Below are positions 1 to 5,125 of a DNA stretch of 6,140 nucleotides, piece by piece. The notes below the pieces were generated by a model, which was not told where the DNA came from, did not search any database, and was given only the letters and a program-made list of their open reading frames with translations. The first letter of the stretch is position 1. Every line of letters starts with the position of its first letter. The stretch covers positions 1-6,140 of the forward strand of contig JAFAFD010000438.1 in assembly GCA_023423675.1 (NCBI GenBank), read 5' to 3'. The translations under genes were made by a program, and so were the position numbers. Origin of the DNA: Pseudomonadota bacterium (GTDB taxonomy: Bacteria > Pseudomonadota > Gammaproteobacteria > Xanthomonadales > Xanthomonadaceae).

Positions 1-19
1 GGGCATGGCCCGGCGCTAC
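1..19 (-). repeat. SMAG/REP element (GC-rich subtype), cut by window start
   Basis: Read on the minus strand this begins with the head tetramer GTAG (19-16). It continues CGCCGGGC, CAT, GCCC up to the window edge, so GGGC (11-8 on the minus strand) pairs with GCCC (4-1) around a small loop. The rest of the stem should lie outside the window. The GTAG head plus a GC-rich hairpin is the signature of the SMAG family of REP elements in Stenotrophomonas. The stem differs from the other copies here, so it belongs to another SMAG sequence subgroup. It sits head to head with the copy at 44-65. Confidence 0.7.
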
Positions 20-43
20 CACAGGGTCGGCCGCCCGCTGTCA

Positions 44-65
44 GTAGATCCACGCCATGCGTGGA
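44..65 (+). repeat. SMAG/REP element downstream of the DUF4124 gene
   Basis: Head GTAG (44-47) is followed by a hairpin with arms TCCACGC (49-55) and GCGTGGA (59-65) and loop CAT. It begins 7 bases beyond the stop codon of the leftward DUF4124-type gene, so the hairpin would form at the 3' end of the metF-DUF4124 transcript. No T-run follows in the leftward direction, so mRNA stabilisation or processing is likelier than classic intrinsic termination. Its core is identical to the copies near 5094 and 6101. Such REPs are normally spread by RAYT transposases acting in trans; none is encoded here. Confidence 0.88.
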
Positions 66-72
66 GGCGGCC

Positions 73-654
73 CTACAACGTGATCCAGAAACACCCGTAC
101 TGCCGCCGCAAGCCCAGCACCGTCGCCGCGCGCGCCGCACTGCCCGGCAGGGTCTGTTCCAGGCGCAGGCCGATGGGATGCCGTGGCGCCGCCGGCTCCG
201 GGTCGGATCCCTGCGCAGCAGGGCTCTGACCCTCTTCCAATGGCAGCTGCTGGTCCCCCTGCGGGTACACCGGCACCACGTCCACCAGCGGCCGCCGCAC
301 CACCGATTCCAGCCGGCCGAGGATGCGCTGCGCGCCGGCATCGGAGACCGCGCTCCACAGGTACAGCGTGGACAGCCGGTTGACGTCCTGGGTGTTCACC
401 GCGTCGTGCAGGGCCTGCACCAGTTCGCTCAGGCGACGCGGGCAGCTGGCGCCCAGGCTGTCGCGCTGCAGGGTGCTGCCGGCCGGTGGCGGTGGCGGAC
501 GCCGCGACTGCGCGCCCACGCTGTCACAGGGACGGTCGGTATAGACGCTCTGGCCCTGCGCATCGGTGCAGCGGTTCAAGCGCGTGGATTGGGCATGGGC
601 GTCGATGCTGGCCGAGGACAACAGCACCAGCAGCAGGGACAGGACAGCTTTCAT
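73..654 (-). CDS. Exported DUF4124 domain-containing protein
   Basis: This is a 193-residue protein of unknown function. Residues 1-21 form a typical Sec signal peptide (MK, a leucine-rich core, then a likely cut after AHA), so the product is probably periplasmic or surface associated. Mature residues about 24-45 carry the DUF4124 pattern: RCTDAQG, then VYTDRPC, with Cys29 and Cys43. This short N-terminal module is common in gammaproteobacterial envelope proteins and has no agreed function. A proline run (52-57) links it to a poorly recognised region with further cysteines at 71 and 188. The reading frame can also start at GTG two codons earlier (660), but ATG at 654 gives the better signal peptide. 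No Shine-Dalgarno sequence is visible for either. The gene lies 40 bp after metF on the same strand and is probably read from the metF promoter. A SMAG hairpin follows its stop codon. Confidence 0.85.
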   Translation of the reverse strand: MKAVLSLLLVLLSSASIDAHAQSTRLNRCTDAQGQSVYTDRPCDSVGAQSRRPPPPPAGSTLQRDSLGASCPRRLSELVQALHDAVNTQDVNRLSTLYLWSAVSDAGAQRILGRLESVVRRPLVDVVPVYPQGDQQLPLEEGQSPAAQGSDPEPAAPRHPIGLRLEQTLPGSAARAATVLGLRRQYGCFWITL

Positions 655-670
655 CGCCACAGGGTAACGT

Positions 671-697
671 TGAAAGCGACAACACAGTGCGCTTTCA
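671..697 (-). repeat. Perfect inverted repeat overlapping the metF stop codon
   Basis: Arms TGAAAGCG (671-678) and CGCTTTCA (690-697) are perfect 8-base complements around an 11-base loop. On the leftward transcript the hairpin starts at the metF TGA stop itself and ends 16 bases before the next ATG. No T-run follows, so it is not a standard intrinsic terminator. It could act as a partial terminator, an RNA processing or stability site, or a modulator of translation of the downstream gene. The structure is seen directly; the role is inferred. Confidence 0.6.
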
Positions 698-1522
698 GCC
701 GTTCAGCAGCTTCAGCACCGACACCGTCGGCTTGGCCAGGTTCAGCGTGTAGAAGTGCAGGCCCGGTGCGCCGCCTTCGACCAGCCGCTCGCACAGCTTG
801 GCCACGACTTCGGCACCGAACGCGCGCACCGACTCACTGTCGTCGCCATAGGCCAGCATCTTGCGGCTGATCCAGCGCGGGATCTCGGCGCCGCACTGCT
901 CGGAAAACCGCCGCAGCTGGCTGAAGTTGGCGATCGGCATGATGCCCGGGGTGATCGGCACCTGCACGCCCAGCCGCTGCACTTCATCGACGAAGTGGAA
1001 GTACGCGTCGGCGTTGTAGAAGTACTGGGTGATGGCCGCATCGGCGCCGGCATCGACCTTGGCCTTGAAGTGCTTCAGGTCGGTCAGTGCGTCCGGTGCC
1101 TGCGGATGGGTTTCCGGGTAAGCGCCCACTTCGATGCGGAAGGCATCGCCGTGCTCGGCGCGGATGAAGGCGATCAGCTCGGAGGCATAGCGCATGTCGC
1201 CGGGAAAGCCCATGCCCGAGGGCAGGTCACCGCGCAGCGCGACCAGGCGCCGGCAGCCGATGGCGCGGTAAAGCTTGAGCAGCTCGCGGATCTCCTGGCG
1301 GGTGCCGCCGACGCAGGACAGGTGCGGCGCAGCGTCCAGGCCGTGGTGCTGGTTGAGATGGCGCACCGTCTCGGAGGTGTAGCTGAGGGTCGAGCCACCG
1401 GCACCGAACGTACAGGACACGTACTCGGGGGCGTACGCCTTCAGCCGGGCAGCGGCACGGTCCAGCTGGCCACGCTGCTCATCGGTCTTGGGCGGGTAGA
1501 ACTCGAAGCTGATGGCGGTCAT
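695..1522 (-). CDS. metF: 5,10-methylenetetrahydrofolate reductase
   Basis: MetF is a cytoplasmic FAD enzyme that reduces 5,10-methylene-THF to 5-methyl-THF with NAD(P)H, supplying the methyl group for methionine synthase. The 275-residue product has the usual length and motif order of bacterial MetF. These are FEFYPPKT (6-13, with Glu7 at the position of the catalytic Glu28 of the E. coli enzyme), AAPHL (64-68), ALRGDLP (95-101, with Asp99 at the position of Asp120), GAYPETHP (133-140), KVDAGAD (155-161), ITQYF (164-168), PGIMPI (192-197) and the C-terminal LHFYTLN (255-261). The start at ATG 1522 fits the short N-terminus ahead of the first strand. There is no Shine-Dalgarno sequence. A good promoter lies 30-60 bp upstream and the DUF4124 gene follows on the same strand. 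Nothing in the sequence suggests an inactive enzyme. Confidence 0.97.
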   Translation of the reverse strand: MTAISFEFYPPKTDEQRGQLDRAAARLKAYAPEYVSCTFGAGGSTLSYTSETVRHLNQHHGLDAAPHLSCVGGTRQEIRELLKLYRAIGCRRLVALRGDLPSGMGFPGDMRYASELIAFIRAEHGDAFRIEVGAYPETHPQAPDALTDLKHFKAKVDAGADAAITQYFYNADAYFHFVDEVQRLGVQVPITPGIMPIANFSQLRRFSEQCGAEIPRWISRKMLAYGDDSESVRAFGAEVVAKLCERLVEGGAPGLHFYTLNLAKPTVSVLKLLNG

Positions 1523-1551
1523 GGCACGGGCGGTGGCGGCGGGTGCGATTG

Positions 1552-1581
1552 AGTATATCTCTCCATCAAGATGGATGTGAA
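1552..1581 (-). promoter_or_regulatory. Sigma-70-type promoter for metF
   Basis: On the minus strand TTCACA (1581-1576; 5 of 6 matches to TTGACA) and TATACT (1557-1552; 5 of 6 matches to TATAAT) are separated by 18 bases. Transcription would start near 1545, leaving a leader of about 20-25 nt before the metF ATG at 1522 with no clear Shine-Dalgarno sequence. This is the only AT-rich patch in the divergent intergenic region. Confidence 0.65.
1562..1575. promoter_or_regulatory. Palindromic candidate operator in the metF promoter spacer
   Basis: TCCATCAAGATGGA is an inverted repeat with 6-base arms around a central AA. It fills most of the spacer between the -35 and -10 hexamers of the metF promoter and directly abuts the -35. 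A protein bound here would block RNA polymerase, so repression is expected. In several proteobacterial lineages methionine-cycle genes including metF are controlled by SahR, an ArsR-family repressor responding to S-adenosylhomocysteine. I cannot confirm that this site matches its motif. It does not match the MetR pattern (TGAA-N5-TTCA). Confidence 0.45.
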
Positions 1582-1616
1582 GCTGCGCGACGTGAAGAAC
1601 CGGTCCGTCCCGGGCG

Positions 1617-1645
1617 ACCGTTCACCCGGGCGCACGGCCGTTGCT
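1617..1645 (+). promoter_or_regulatory. Possible LytTR-type direct repeat upstream of the hydrolase operon
   Basis: ACCGTTCAC (1617-1625) and GCCGTTGCT (1637-1645) share the core CCGTT and start 20 bases apart, about two helical turns. LytTR regulators typically bind direct repeats of roughly [TA][AC][CA]GTTN[AG][TG] spaced about two turns apart. The first copy matches 8 of 9 positions and the second 7 of 9; the spacing is one base short of the usual 21. The operon encodes a LytTR regulator, so autoregulation is plausible. Chance is a real alternative in such GC-rich DNA. Confidence 0.3.
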
Positions 1646-1673
1646 CCGCTACTGCAACACGCCGGCAGCCACG

Positions 1674-1690
1674 GCGGCCAGGCTGGCCGC
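1674..1690 (+). repeat. GC-rich hairpin in the hydrolase leader
   Basis: GCGGCCA (1674-1680) and TGGCCGC (1684-1690) are perfect 7-base arms around the loop GGC. The hairpin ends 24 bases before the Shine-Dalgarno sequence of the hydrolase gene. No T-run follows, so it is not a standard terminator. It may stabilise or shape the 5' leader. The role is unknown. Confidence 0.45.
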
Positions 1691-1714
1691 ATCCCCCCAC
1701 GCACCCGTCCCTGC

Positions 1715-1720
1715 AAGGAG
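1715..1720 (+). promoter_or_regulatory. Shine-Dalgarno sequence of the alpha/beta hydrolase gene
   Basis: AAGGAG lies 6 bases before ATG 1727. It decides the start: the frame is open back to an ATG at 1571, but that extension is proline/arginine-rich intergenic sequence, while ATG 1727 is followed by a signal peptide. Confidence 0.85.
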
Positions 1721-1726
1721 TACGCG

Positions 1727-2659
1727 ATGAAGATGATGCTGGCGATGTACTACGCGATGAAGGCCCTGGCCCGGCTGGCGATGCTGGGCATGGCGATGGC
1801 CGTGCTCGGCTCGGGCGCTGCCCATGCCGCCGGGGCGGCCCCGGCTGGCACCGGCAAGGTGCAGGTGGAAGTGGTCGGGCATGGCCGCCCGCTGCTGATG
1901 ATCCCAGGCCTGAACAGCAGCGCCGAGGTCTGGCACGAGACCTGTCGGGCGCTGAAGGACGTGCAGTGCCACCTGGTGCAGCTGCCGGGCTTTGCCGGCG
2001 CCCGCGCCGCCGACCCGCGACCGGCCGATTTCCTGTCGGCCATGCGCGACCAGCTGCTGGCCTATGTGCATGACCAGAAGCTGGGCCATCCGGCGGTGAT
2101 CGGCCACAGCCTGGGTGGCGTGCTGACCCTGCAGATGGCGGTGAAGGAACCGGACGCACTGGGGCCGCTGGTCATCGTCGATTCGCTGCCGTTCTACGCG
2201 GGCATGCAGAACCCGCAGGCGACCGCTCAGAGCGTGCAGCCGATGGCCGAACAGATGCGCACGGCGATGCTGGCCGCGGACCCGGCCAGCTACCAGGCGC
2301 AGGCCGAAGCGGCGCTGGCCCCGTTGACCAACAGCACCGCGCGCCTGCCCGAGCTGAAGCGCTGGGGCCATGACAGCGATCGCGCCACCACCGCCGATGC
2401 GATGTACTCGCTGCTGGTGACCGACCTGCGCAGCGAGGTGGCCGGCATCCGTTCGCCCACGCTGGTCCTCGGCGCCTGGGCGTCCTACCAGACAATGGGT
2501 GCGACCGAAGCCTCGGCGCGTGCGATCTTCCAGTCGCAGTACGCCGCGCTGCCCGGCGTGCGCATCGAACTGAGCGCGACCGGCCACCACTTCCTGATGT
2601 GGGATGATCCGCAGTGGCTGCGTGGTCAGGTGCAGGCATTCCTGGACAGCCACCGCTGA
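1727..2659 (+). CDS. Exported alpha/beta-fold hydrolase
   Basis: This is a 310-residue serine hydrolase of the alpha/beta fold; the substrate is unknown. Residues 1-34 look like a methionine-rich Sec signal peptide ending in AHA, so the enzyme probably works in the periplasm or outside the cell. The order is typical: oxyanion-hole region MIPGLNSS (58-65), nucleophile elbow GHSLGG (126-131) with Ser128, then a helical lid-like region (about 155-235), and TGHHFLMWDDP (285-295) with the catalytic His most likely His288, just before Phe. The usual acid after strand 7 is not evident, since that segment reads LVLGAWASYQ (247-256). Asp152 in IVDSLPF (150-156), after strand 6, is the best candidate. 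The kinase gene starts 26 bp downstream on the same strand, which suggests co-transcription. Family-level assignment is firm; esterase, lipase or another activity cannot be chosen from sequence. Confidence 0.92.
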   Translation: MKMMLAMYYAMKALARLAMLGMAMAVLGSGAAHAAGAAPAGTGKVQVEVVGHGRPLLMIPGLNSSAEVWHETCRALKDVQCHLVQLPGFAGARAADPRPADFLSAMRDQLLAYVHDQKLGHPAVIGHSLGGVLTLQMAVKEPDALGPLVIVDSLPFYAGMQNPQATAQSVQPMAEQMRTAMLAADPASYQAQAEAALAPLTNSTARLPELKRWGHDSDRATTADAMYSLLVTDLRSEVAGIRSPTLVLGAWASYQTMGATEASARAIFQSQYAALPGVRIELSATGHHFLMWDDPQWLRGQVQAFLDSHR

Positions 2660-2685
2660 TCCTTCCGTCCGCTCCGGCCATCGCC

Positions 2686-3756
2686 ATGCCCGATTCGACT
2701 TCCACACTGCGCTTCTGGCTGATCAACACCCTCGGGTGGGCGCTGTTCTGCGCGCTCAGCCTGGCGATGACCAGCACCTTCGGTGGCGGCGCCAGCAGCG
2801 GTGGCACGCTCATCAGCGTCGGCCTGGGCGTGCTGCTGTGGGGCATCAGTGCAGGCGTGCGCGCACTGGCCCTGCGGCGCGGCTGGTGGCAGCGCGAGTT
2901 CGGCGCGCTGGTGCTGCGGCTTGCGCTGGCGGTGCTGCTGGGCGCGCTGCTGGCGCAGCTGCTGCTGACCGCCGTACTGCAGCCGGCGCTGGCACTGGGC
3001 TGGGTGGATTTCGGCGGCCGGGCGGGTGACTTCCGCCCGGTGGCGCGGCTGGCCTATCTGCTCAACACCGTGCTGCTGCTGGGCCTGTGGACCGCGCTGT
3101 GGGCCGGCCTGCACAGCCTGCGCCAGGCGCGCCACGCGGAACTCGAACGCCTGCGGGCAGAGGCGCAGCGCAGCGCGCTGGAACGCGATGCACTGCGCGC
3201 ACGCTTGAATCCGCACTTCATGTTCAATGCGCTCAACAACCTGCGCGCGCTGATCCTTGAAGACCCCGAGCGCGCACGGCAGATGGTCACCGATCTGTCG
3301 CGCACGCTGCGCCACGCGCTGGAGCACGCGCGCAACGAGGATGCACTGCTGGCCGACGAGCTGGCCGTGGTGCGCGATTATCTGGCCGTTGAAGCGGTGC
3401 ACTACGAACAGCGCCTGCAGCTGCACATCGATGTGAGTGACGAGGCCGCGCAGGCACGGTTGCCGGTGATGGCGCTGCAGTTGCTGGTGGAAAATGCGAT
3501 CAAGCACGGCATCGCCGTGTGTCCTGGCGGTGGCGAGGTACGTATCGGCGCGCAGTGCCGCGATGGCCTGCTGCGGCTGCAGGTCGACAACCCGCTGGGT
3601 GTGGCCATGGCCGGCATGGATGCCGCGACTGCTGGGCATGGTGTCGTACTGGCCTACCTGCGCTCGCAGCTCGGCCGTGGCGGCCGCTTCCATCTGCAAC
3701 CGCTGGACGGCCGCATGCACGCCGTCCTGGAGATTCCGCAATGCGCACGACCCTGA
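2686..3756 (+). CDS. LytS/YehU-type membrane sensor histidine kinase
   Basis: This 356-residue sensor kinase of the His_kinase family (PF06580 type) should phosphorylate the response regulator encoded next to it. The N-terminal part has about four hydrophobic segments (roughly 10-30, 42-62, 75-100, 122-145) with no large periplasmic domain, so the signal may be sensed in or at the membrane. A short coiled linker (about 146-172) leads to the phosphoacceptor motif RLNPHFMFNALN (173-184) with His177. The ATPase domain shows the N-box LLVENAIKHG (266-275) with Asn270, and VDNPLG (300-305). The following glycine box reads GHGVVLAYLRSQL, which departs from the family's usual GxGIGLxNxRxRL. I chose ATG 2686 because the upstream in-frame ATG (2614) lies inside the hydrolase gene and adds no membrane or domain sequence. 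No Shine-Dalgarno sequence is visible. The 3' end overlaps the regulator gene by 16 bp. It is similar in size to AlgZ/FimS, but the context gives no reason for that name. Confidence 0.93.
   Translation: MPDSTSTLRFWLINTLGWALFCALSLAMTSTFGGGASSGGTLISVGLGVLLWGISAGVRALALRRGWWQREFGALVLRLALAVLLGALLAQLLLTAVLQPALALGWVDFGGRAGDFRPVARLAYLLNTVLLLGLWTALWAGLHSLRQARHAELERLRAEAQRSALERDALRARLNPHFMFNALNNLRALILEDPERARQMVTDLSRTLRHALEHARNEDALLADELAVVRDYLAVEAVHYEQRLQLHIDVSDEAAQARLPVMALQLLVENAIKHGIAVCPGGGEVRIGAQCRDGLLRLQVDNPLGVAMAGMDAATAGHGVVLAYLRSQLGRGGRFHLQPLDGRMHAVLEIPQCARP
3729..3733 (+). promoter_or_regulatory. Shine-Dalgarno sequence of the response regulator gene
   Basis: GGAGA lies 7 bases before ATG 3741, inside the kinase coding region. 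With the 16-bp gene overlap it suggests translational coupling of kinase and regulator. It also supports 3741 over more upstream in-frame starts within the kinase gene. Confidence 0.7.
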
Positions 3757-4472
3757 ATGTCCTGATCGTCGATGACGCGCGGCTGGCGCGGCAGGAACTG
3801 CGCACGCTGCTGGCGGCGCTGCCGTGGGTGCAGTGTGTGGGCGAGGCCGATGACGTACCGGCGGCGCGCGAGGCGATCGCACGATTGAAACCCGACCTGG
3901 TGCTGCTGGATGTGCAGATGCCGTCCGGCACCGGCTTCGACGTGCTTGATGGCCTGGACCCGGCGCCGGCCGTGGTGTTCGTCACCGCCTATGATGCCTA
4001 TGCGGTGCGCGCATTCCAGACCAATGCGCTGGACTACCTGGTCAAGCCGGTGGAAGCGCCGCGGCTGCATGAAGCGCTGGAACGCGCGCGCCAGCACGAG
4101 GTGCCTGCCGCGCCGGCGGTGGTTGCAGGTGGCGGCTTGAACGCGCAGGACCAGGTGTTCGTGCGCGATGGCGAGCGTTGCTGGTTCGTGGCGGTGGGCG
4201 AAATCCGCAGGCTGGTGGTGGATGGCAACTACACCCGCCTGTGGTTCCGCGACCAGAGCGCGCTGCTGACCCGCAGCCTGAGTGCGCTGGAAGCACGCCT
4301 GCCAGCCGAGCTGTTCTTCCGCGCCAACCGCAACACGCTGGTGAACCTGCGGCGCATCCGCAGCGTTACCCCCAGTATTGCCGATGGCTACGACCTGGCG
4401 CTGGATGATGGCAGCGAGGTGGAGGTGTCGCGGCGGCAGGCGCGTGAGCTGCGCGAGCGGATGGCGTTGTAG
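3741..4472 (+). CDS. LytTR-family DNA-binding response regulator
   Basis: This 243-residue protein is a two-domain transcription regulator of the AlgR/LytR type and the evident partner of the adjacent kinase. The receiver domain (about 5-118) has the acidic pair Asp11-Asp12, phosphoacceptor Asp57 in LVLLDVQMP (53-61), Thr82 in VFVTAYDAYAVRAF (79-92) and Lys102 in YLVKPVE (99-105). After a short Ala/Gly/Val-rich linker (about 119-135) the C-terminal LytTR domain (about 138-240) shows VVDGNYTRLWF (159-169) and LFFRANRNTLVNLRRI (191-206). Both are hallmark segments of this beta-strand DNA-binding domain. Length and architecture are normal and all phosphorylation residues are present. LytTR regulators bind short direct repeats and often regulate their own neighbourhood; a possible site lies at 1617-1645. 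The regulon is unknown. Confidence 0.95.
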   Translation: MRTTLNVLIVDDARLARQELRTLLAALPWVQCVGEADDVPAAREAIARLKPDLVLLDVQMPSGTGFDVLDGLDPAPAVVFVTAYDAYAVRAFQTNALDYLVKPVEAPRLHEALERARQHEVPAAPAVVAGGGLNAQDQVFVRDGERCWFVAVGEIRRLVVDGNYTRLWFRDQSALLTRSLSALEARLPAELFFRANRNTLVNLRRIRSVTPSIADGYDLALDDGSEVEVSRRQARELRERMAL

Positions 4473-4522
4473 GCGGCCGCGGCGGTTACCCTGTACGGCA
4501 GATATTCCAACCACGGCACGCC

Positions 4523-5080
4523 ATGTCCATCGTCCTCACCGAATTCGCCCTTCCCCGCCTGTTCCCGCGCGTGCCGCGCGCCAACACCATCCAGGACATC
4601 AGCGCCGAACAGTTCCAGGCGCACGTCAACGCGCATGCGCCGCTGAAGGTGCTCGACGGCTATGCGCCGTTCTGCAAGCTGTTCGTCTACGAGAACTGGA
4701 CCAGCACGCGCTGCCTGACCGTGCCGGTCACCGAGGCCAACCGCCACCTGCTGCGCAGCGGCTACGAAGCGCGCAACCGCGAGGAGCTGCCGGTGCTGGT
4801 GCGCTGGTTCGAGGGCGTCGAATCGCCGCGCGCCAATTATCTTGTGGTGATCCTGTACAGCGCCGAGCAGCTGGCGAAAGAGGGTTCGCCGATCGACGCG
4901 GAATGGGGCATCGTCGGCTGCATCTACACCGCCGTGCCGGAAGAAGTGCCGATGGCGCCGATCACGATGATGCGCAATGCACTTGGTGTGGAGGAGGGTG
5001 GTTCCGGCGTGCCGCTGGACCGCGAGGCCTACCAGCGCGCGGTGCAGTTCTGGGAGAACAACGCCAACTGGCGGCGCTGA
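4523..5080 (+). CDS. DUF3228 family protein
   Basis: This 185-residue protein has no signal peptide or membrane segment and is probably cytoplasmic. I recognise it as a DUF3228 family member from segments such as LTEFALPRLFPR (5-16), VLDGYAPFCKLFVYENWTST (43-62, ending just before the conserved RCLTVPVT), the LRSGYEARNREELPVLVRWFEG stretch (76-97) and the late AEWGIVGCIYTA region (about 125-136). No biochemical function is established for the family that I know of. ATG 4523 is preceded by 50 bp of intergenic sequence without a Shine-Dalgarno sequence, and I see no convincing promoter or terminator there. It may therefore be read through from the two-component genes or have its own weak promoter. 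It ends 13 bp before a SMAG hairpin shared with convergent genes. Confidence 0.88.
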   Translation: MSIVLTEFALPRLFPRVPRANTIQDISAEQFQAHVNAHAPLKVLDGYAPFCKLFVYENWTSTRCLTVPVTEANRHLLRSGYEARNREELPVLVRWFEGVESPRANYLVVILYSAEQLAKEGSPIDAEWGIVGCIYTAVPEEVPMAPITMMRNALGVEEGGSGVPLDREAYQRAVQFWENNANWRR

Positions 5081-5093
5081 TCCATTGCCCCCA

Positions 5094-5116
5094 GTAGATC
5101 CACGCCATGCGTGGAT
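5094..5116 (+). repeat. SMAG/REP element between convergent genes
   Basis: Head GTAG (5094-5097) is followed by perfect 8-base arms ATCCACGC (5098-5105) and GCGTGGAT (5109-5116) with loop CAT. It occupies half of the 45-bp gap between the rightward DUF3228 stop (5078-5080) and the leftward stop (5128-5126). The palindrome can form on either transcript and so may serve as a shared 3'-end stabiliser or bidirectional transcription barrier. There is no T-run on either side. Confidence 0.93.
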
Positions 5117-5125
5117 GCTCTTGCG

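Noticed and set aside
61..870. Rightward open frame across the DUF4124 gene and metF end
   Set aside because: It begins in a SMAG repeat and runs across two minus-strand genes with Arg/Pro-rich sequence. It is a codon-bias shadow.
755..1552. Long open frame antisense to metF
   Set aside because: MetF on the minus strand is unmistakable; the plus-strand frame shows no domain.
1640..1658. Inverted repeat GTTGC/GCAAC in the hydrolase leader as an operator or terminator
   Set aside because: The arms are only 5 bases with a 9-base loop, which is expected by chance in this composition, and no T-run follows.
1571..1726. Upstream in-frame start for the hydrolase (ATG 1571)
   Set aside because: The 52 extra residues would be intergenic-type sequence in front of a clear signal peptide, and AAGGAG stands before ATG 1727.
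2614..2685. Upstream in-frame start for the kinase (ATG 2614)
   Set aside because: It overlaps the end of the hydrolase gene and adds 24 residues with no family similarity; ATG 2686 directly precedes the first membrane segment.
1649..2707. Long open frame antisense to the hydrolase (352 codons)
   Set aside because: It covers the hydrolase on the opposite strand, has low-complexity Arg/Gln/His-rich composition and no motif, and the sense frame has an active-site signature and signal peptide.
2626..3882. Long open frame antisense to the histidine kinase (418 codons)
   Set aside because: It lies opposite a kinase with clear motifs. Its predicted sequence is rich in Arg, Gln, His and Ala with no recognisable domain, as expected for the antisense of high-GC coding DNA.
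4473..4480. GCGGCCGC palindrome after the response regulator as a terminator
   Set aside because: It is self-complementary with no loop and has no following T-run, so it is not a usable intrinsic terminator.
4473..4522. Promoter for the DUF3228 gene around GATATT (4501-4506)
   Set aside because: No hexamer resembling TTGACA lies 16-18 bases upstream, so the match is not convincing.
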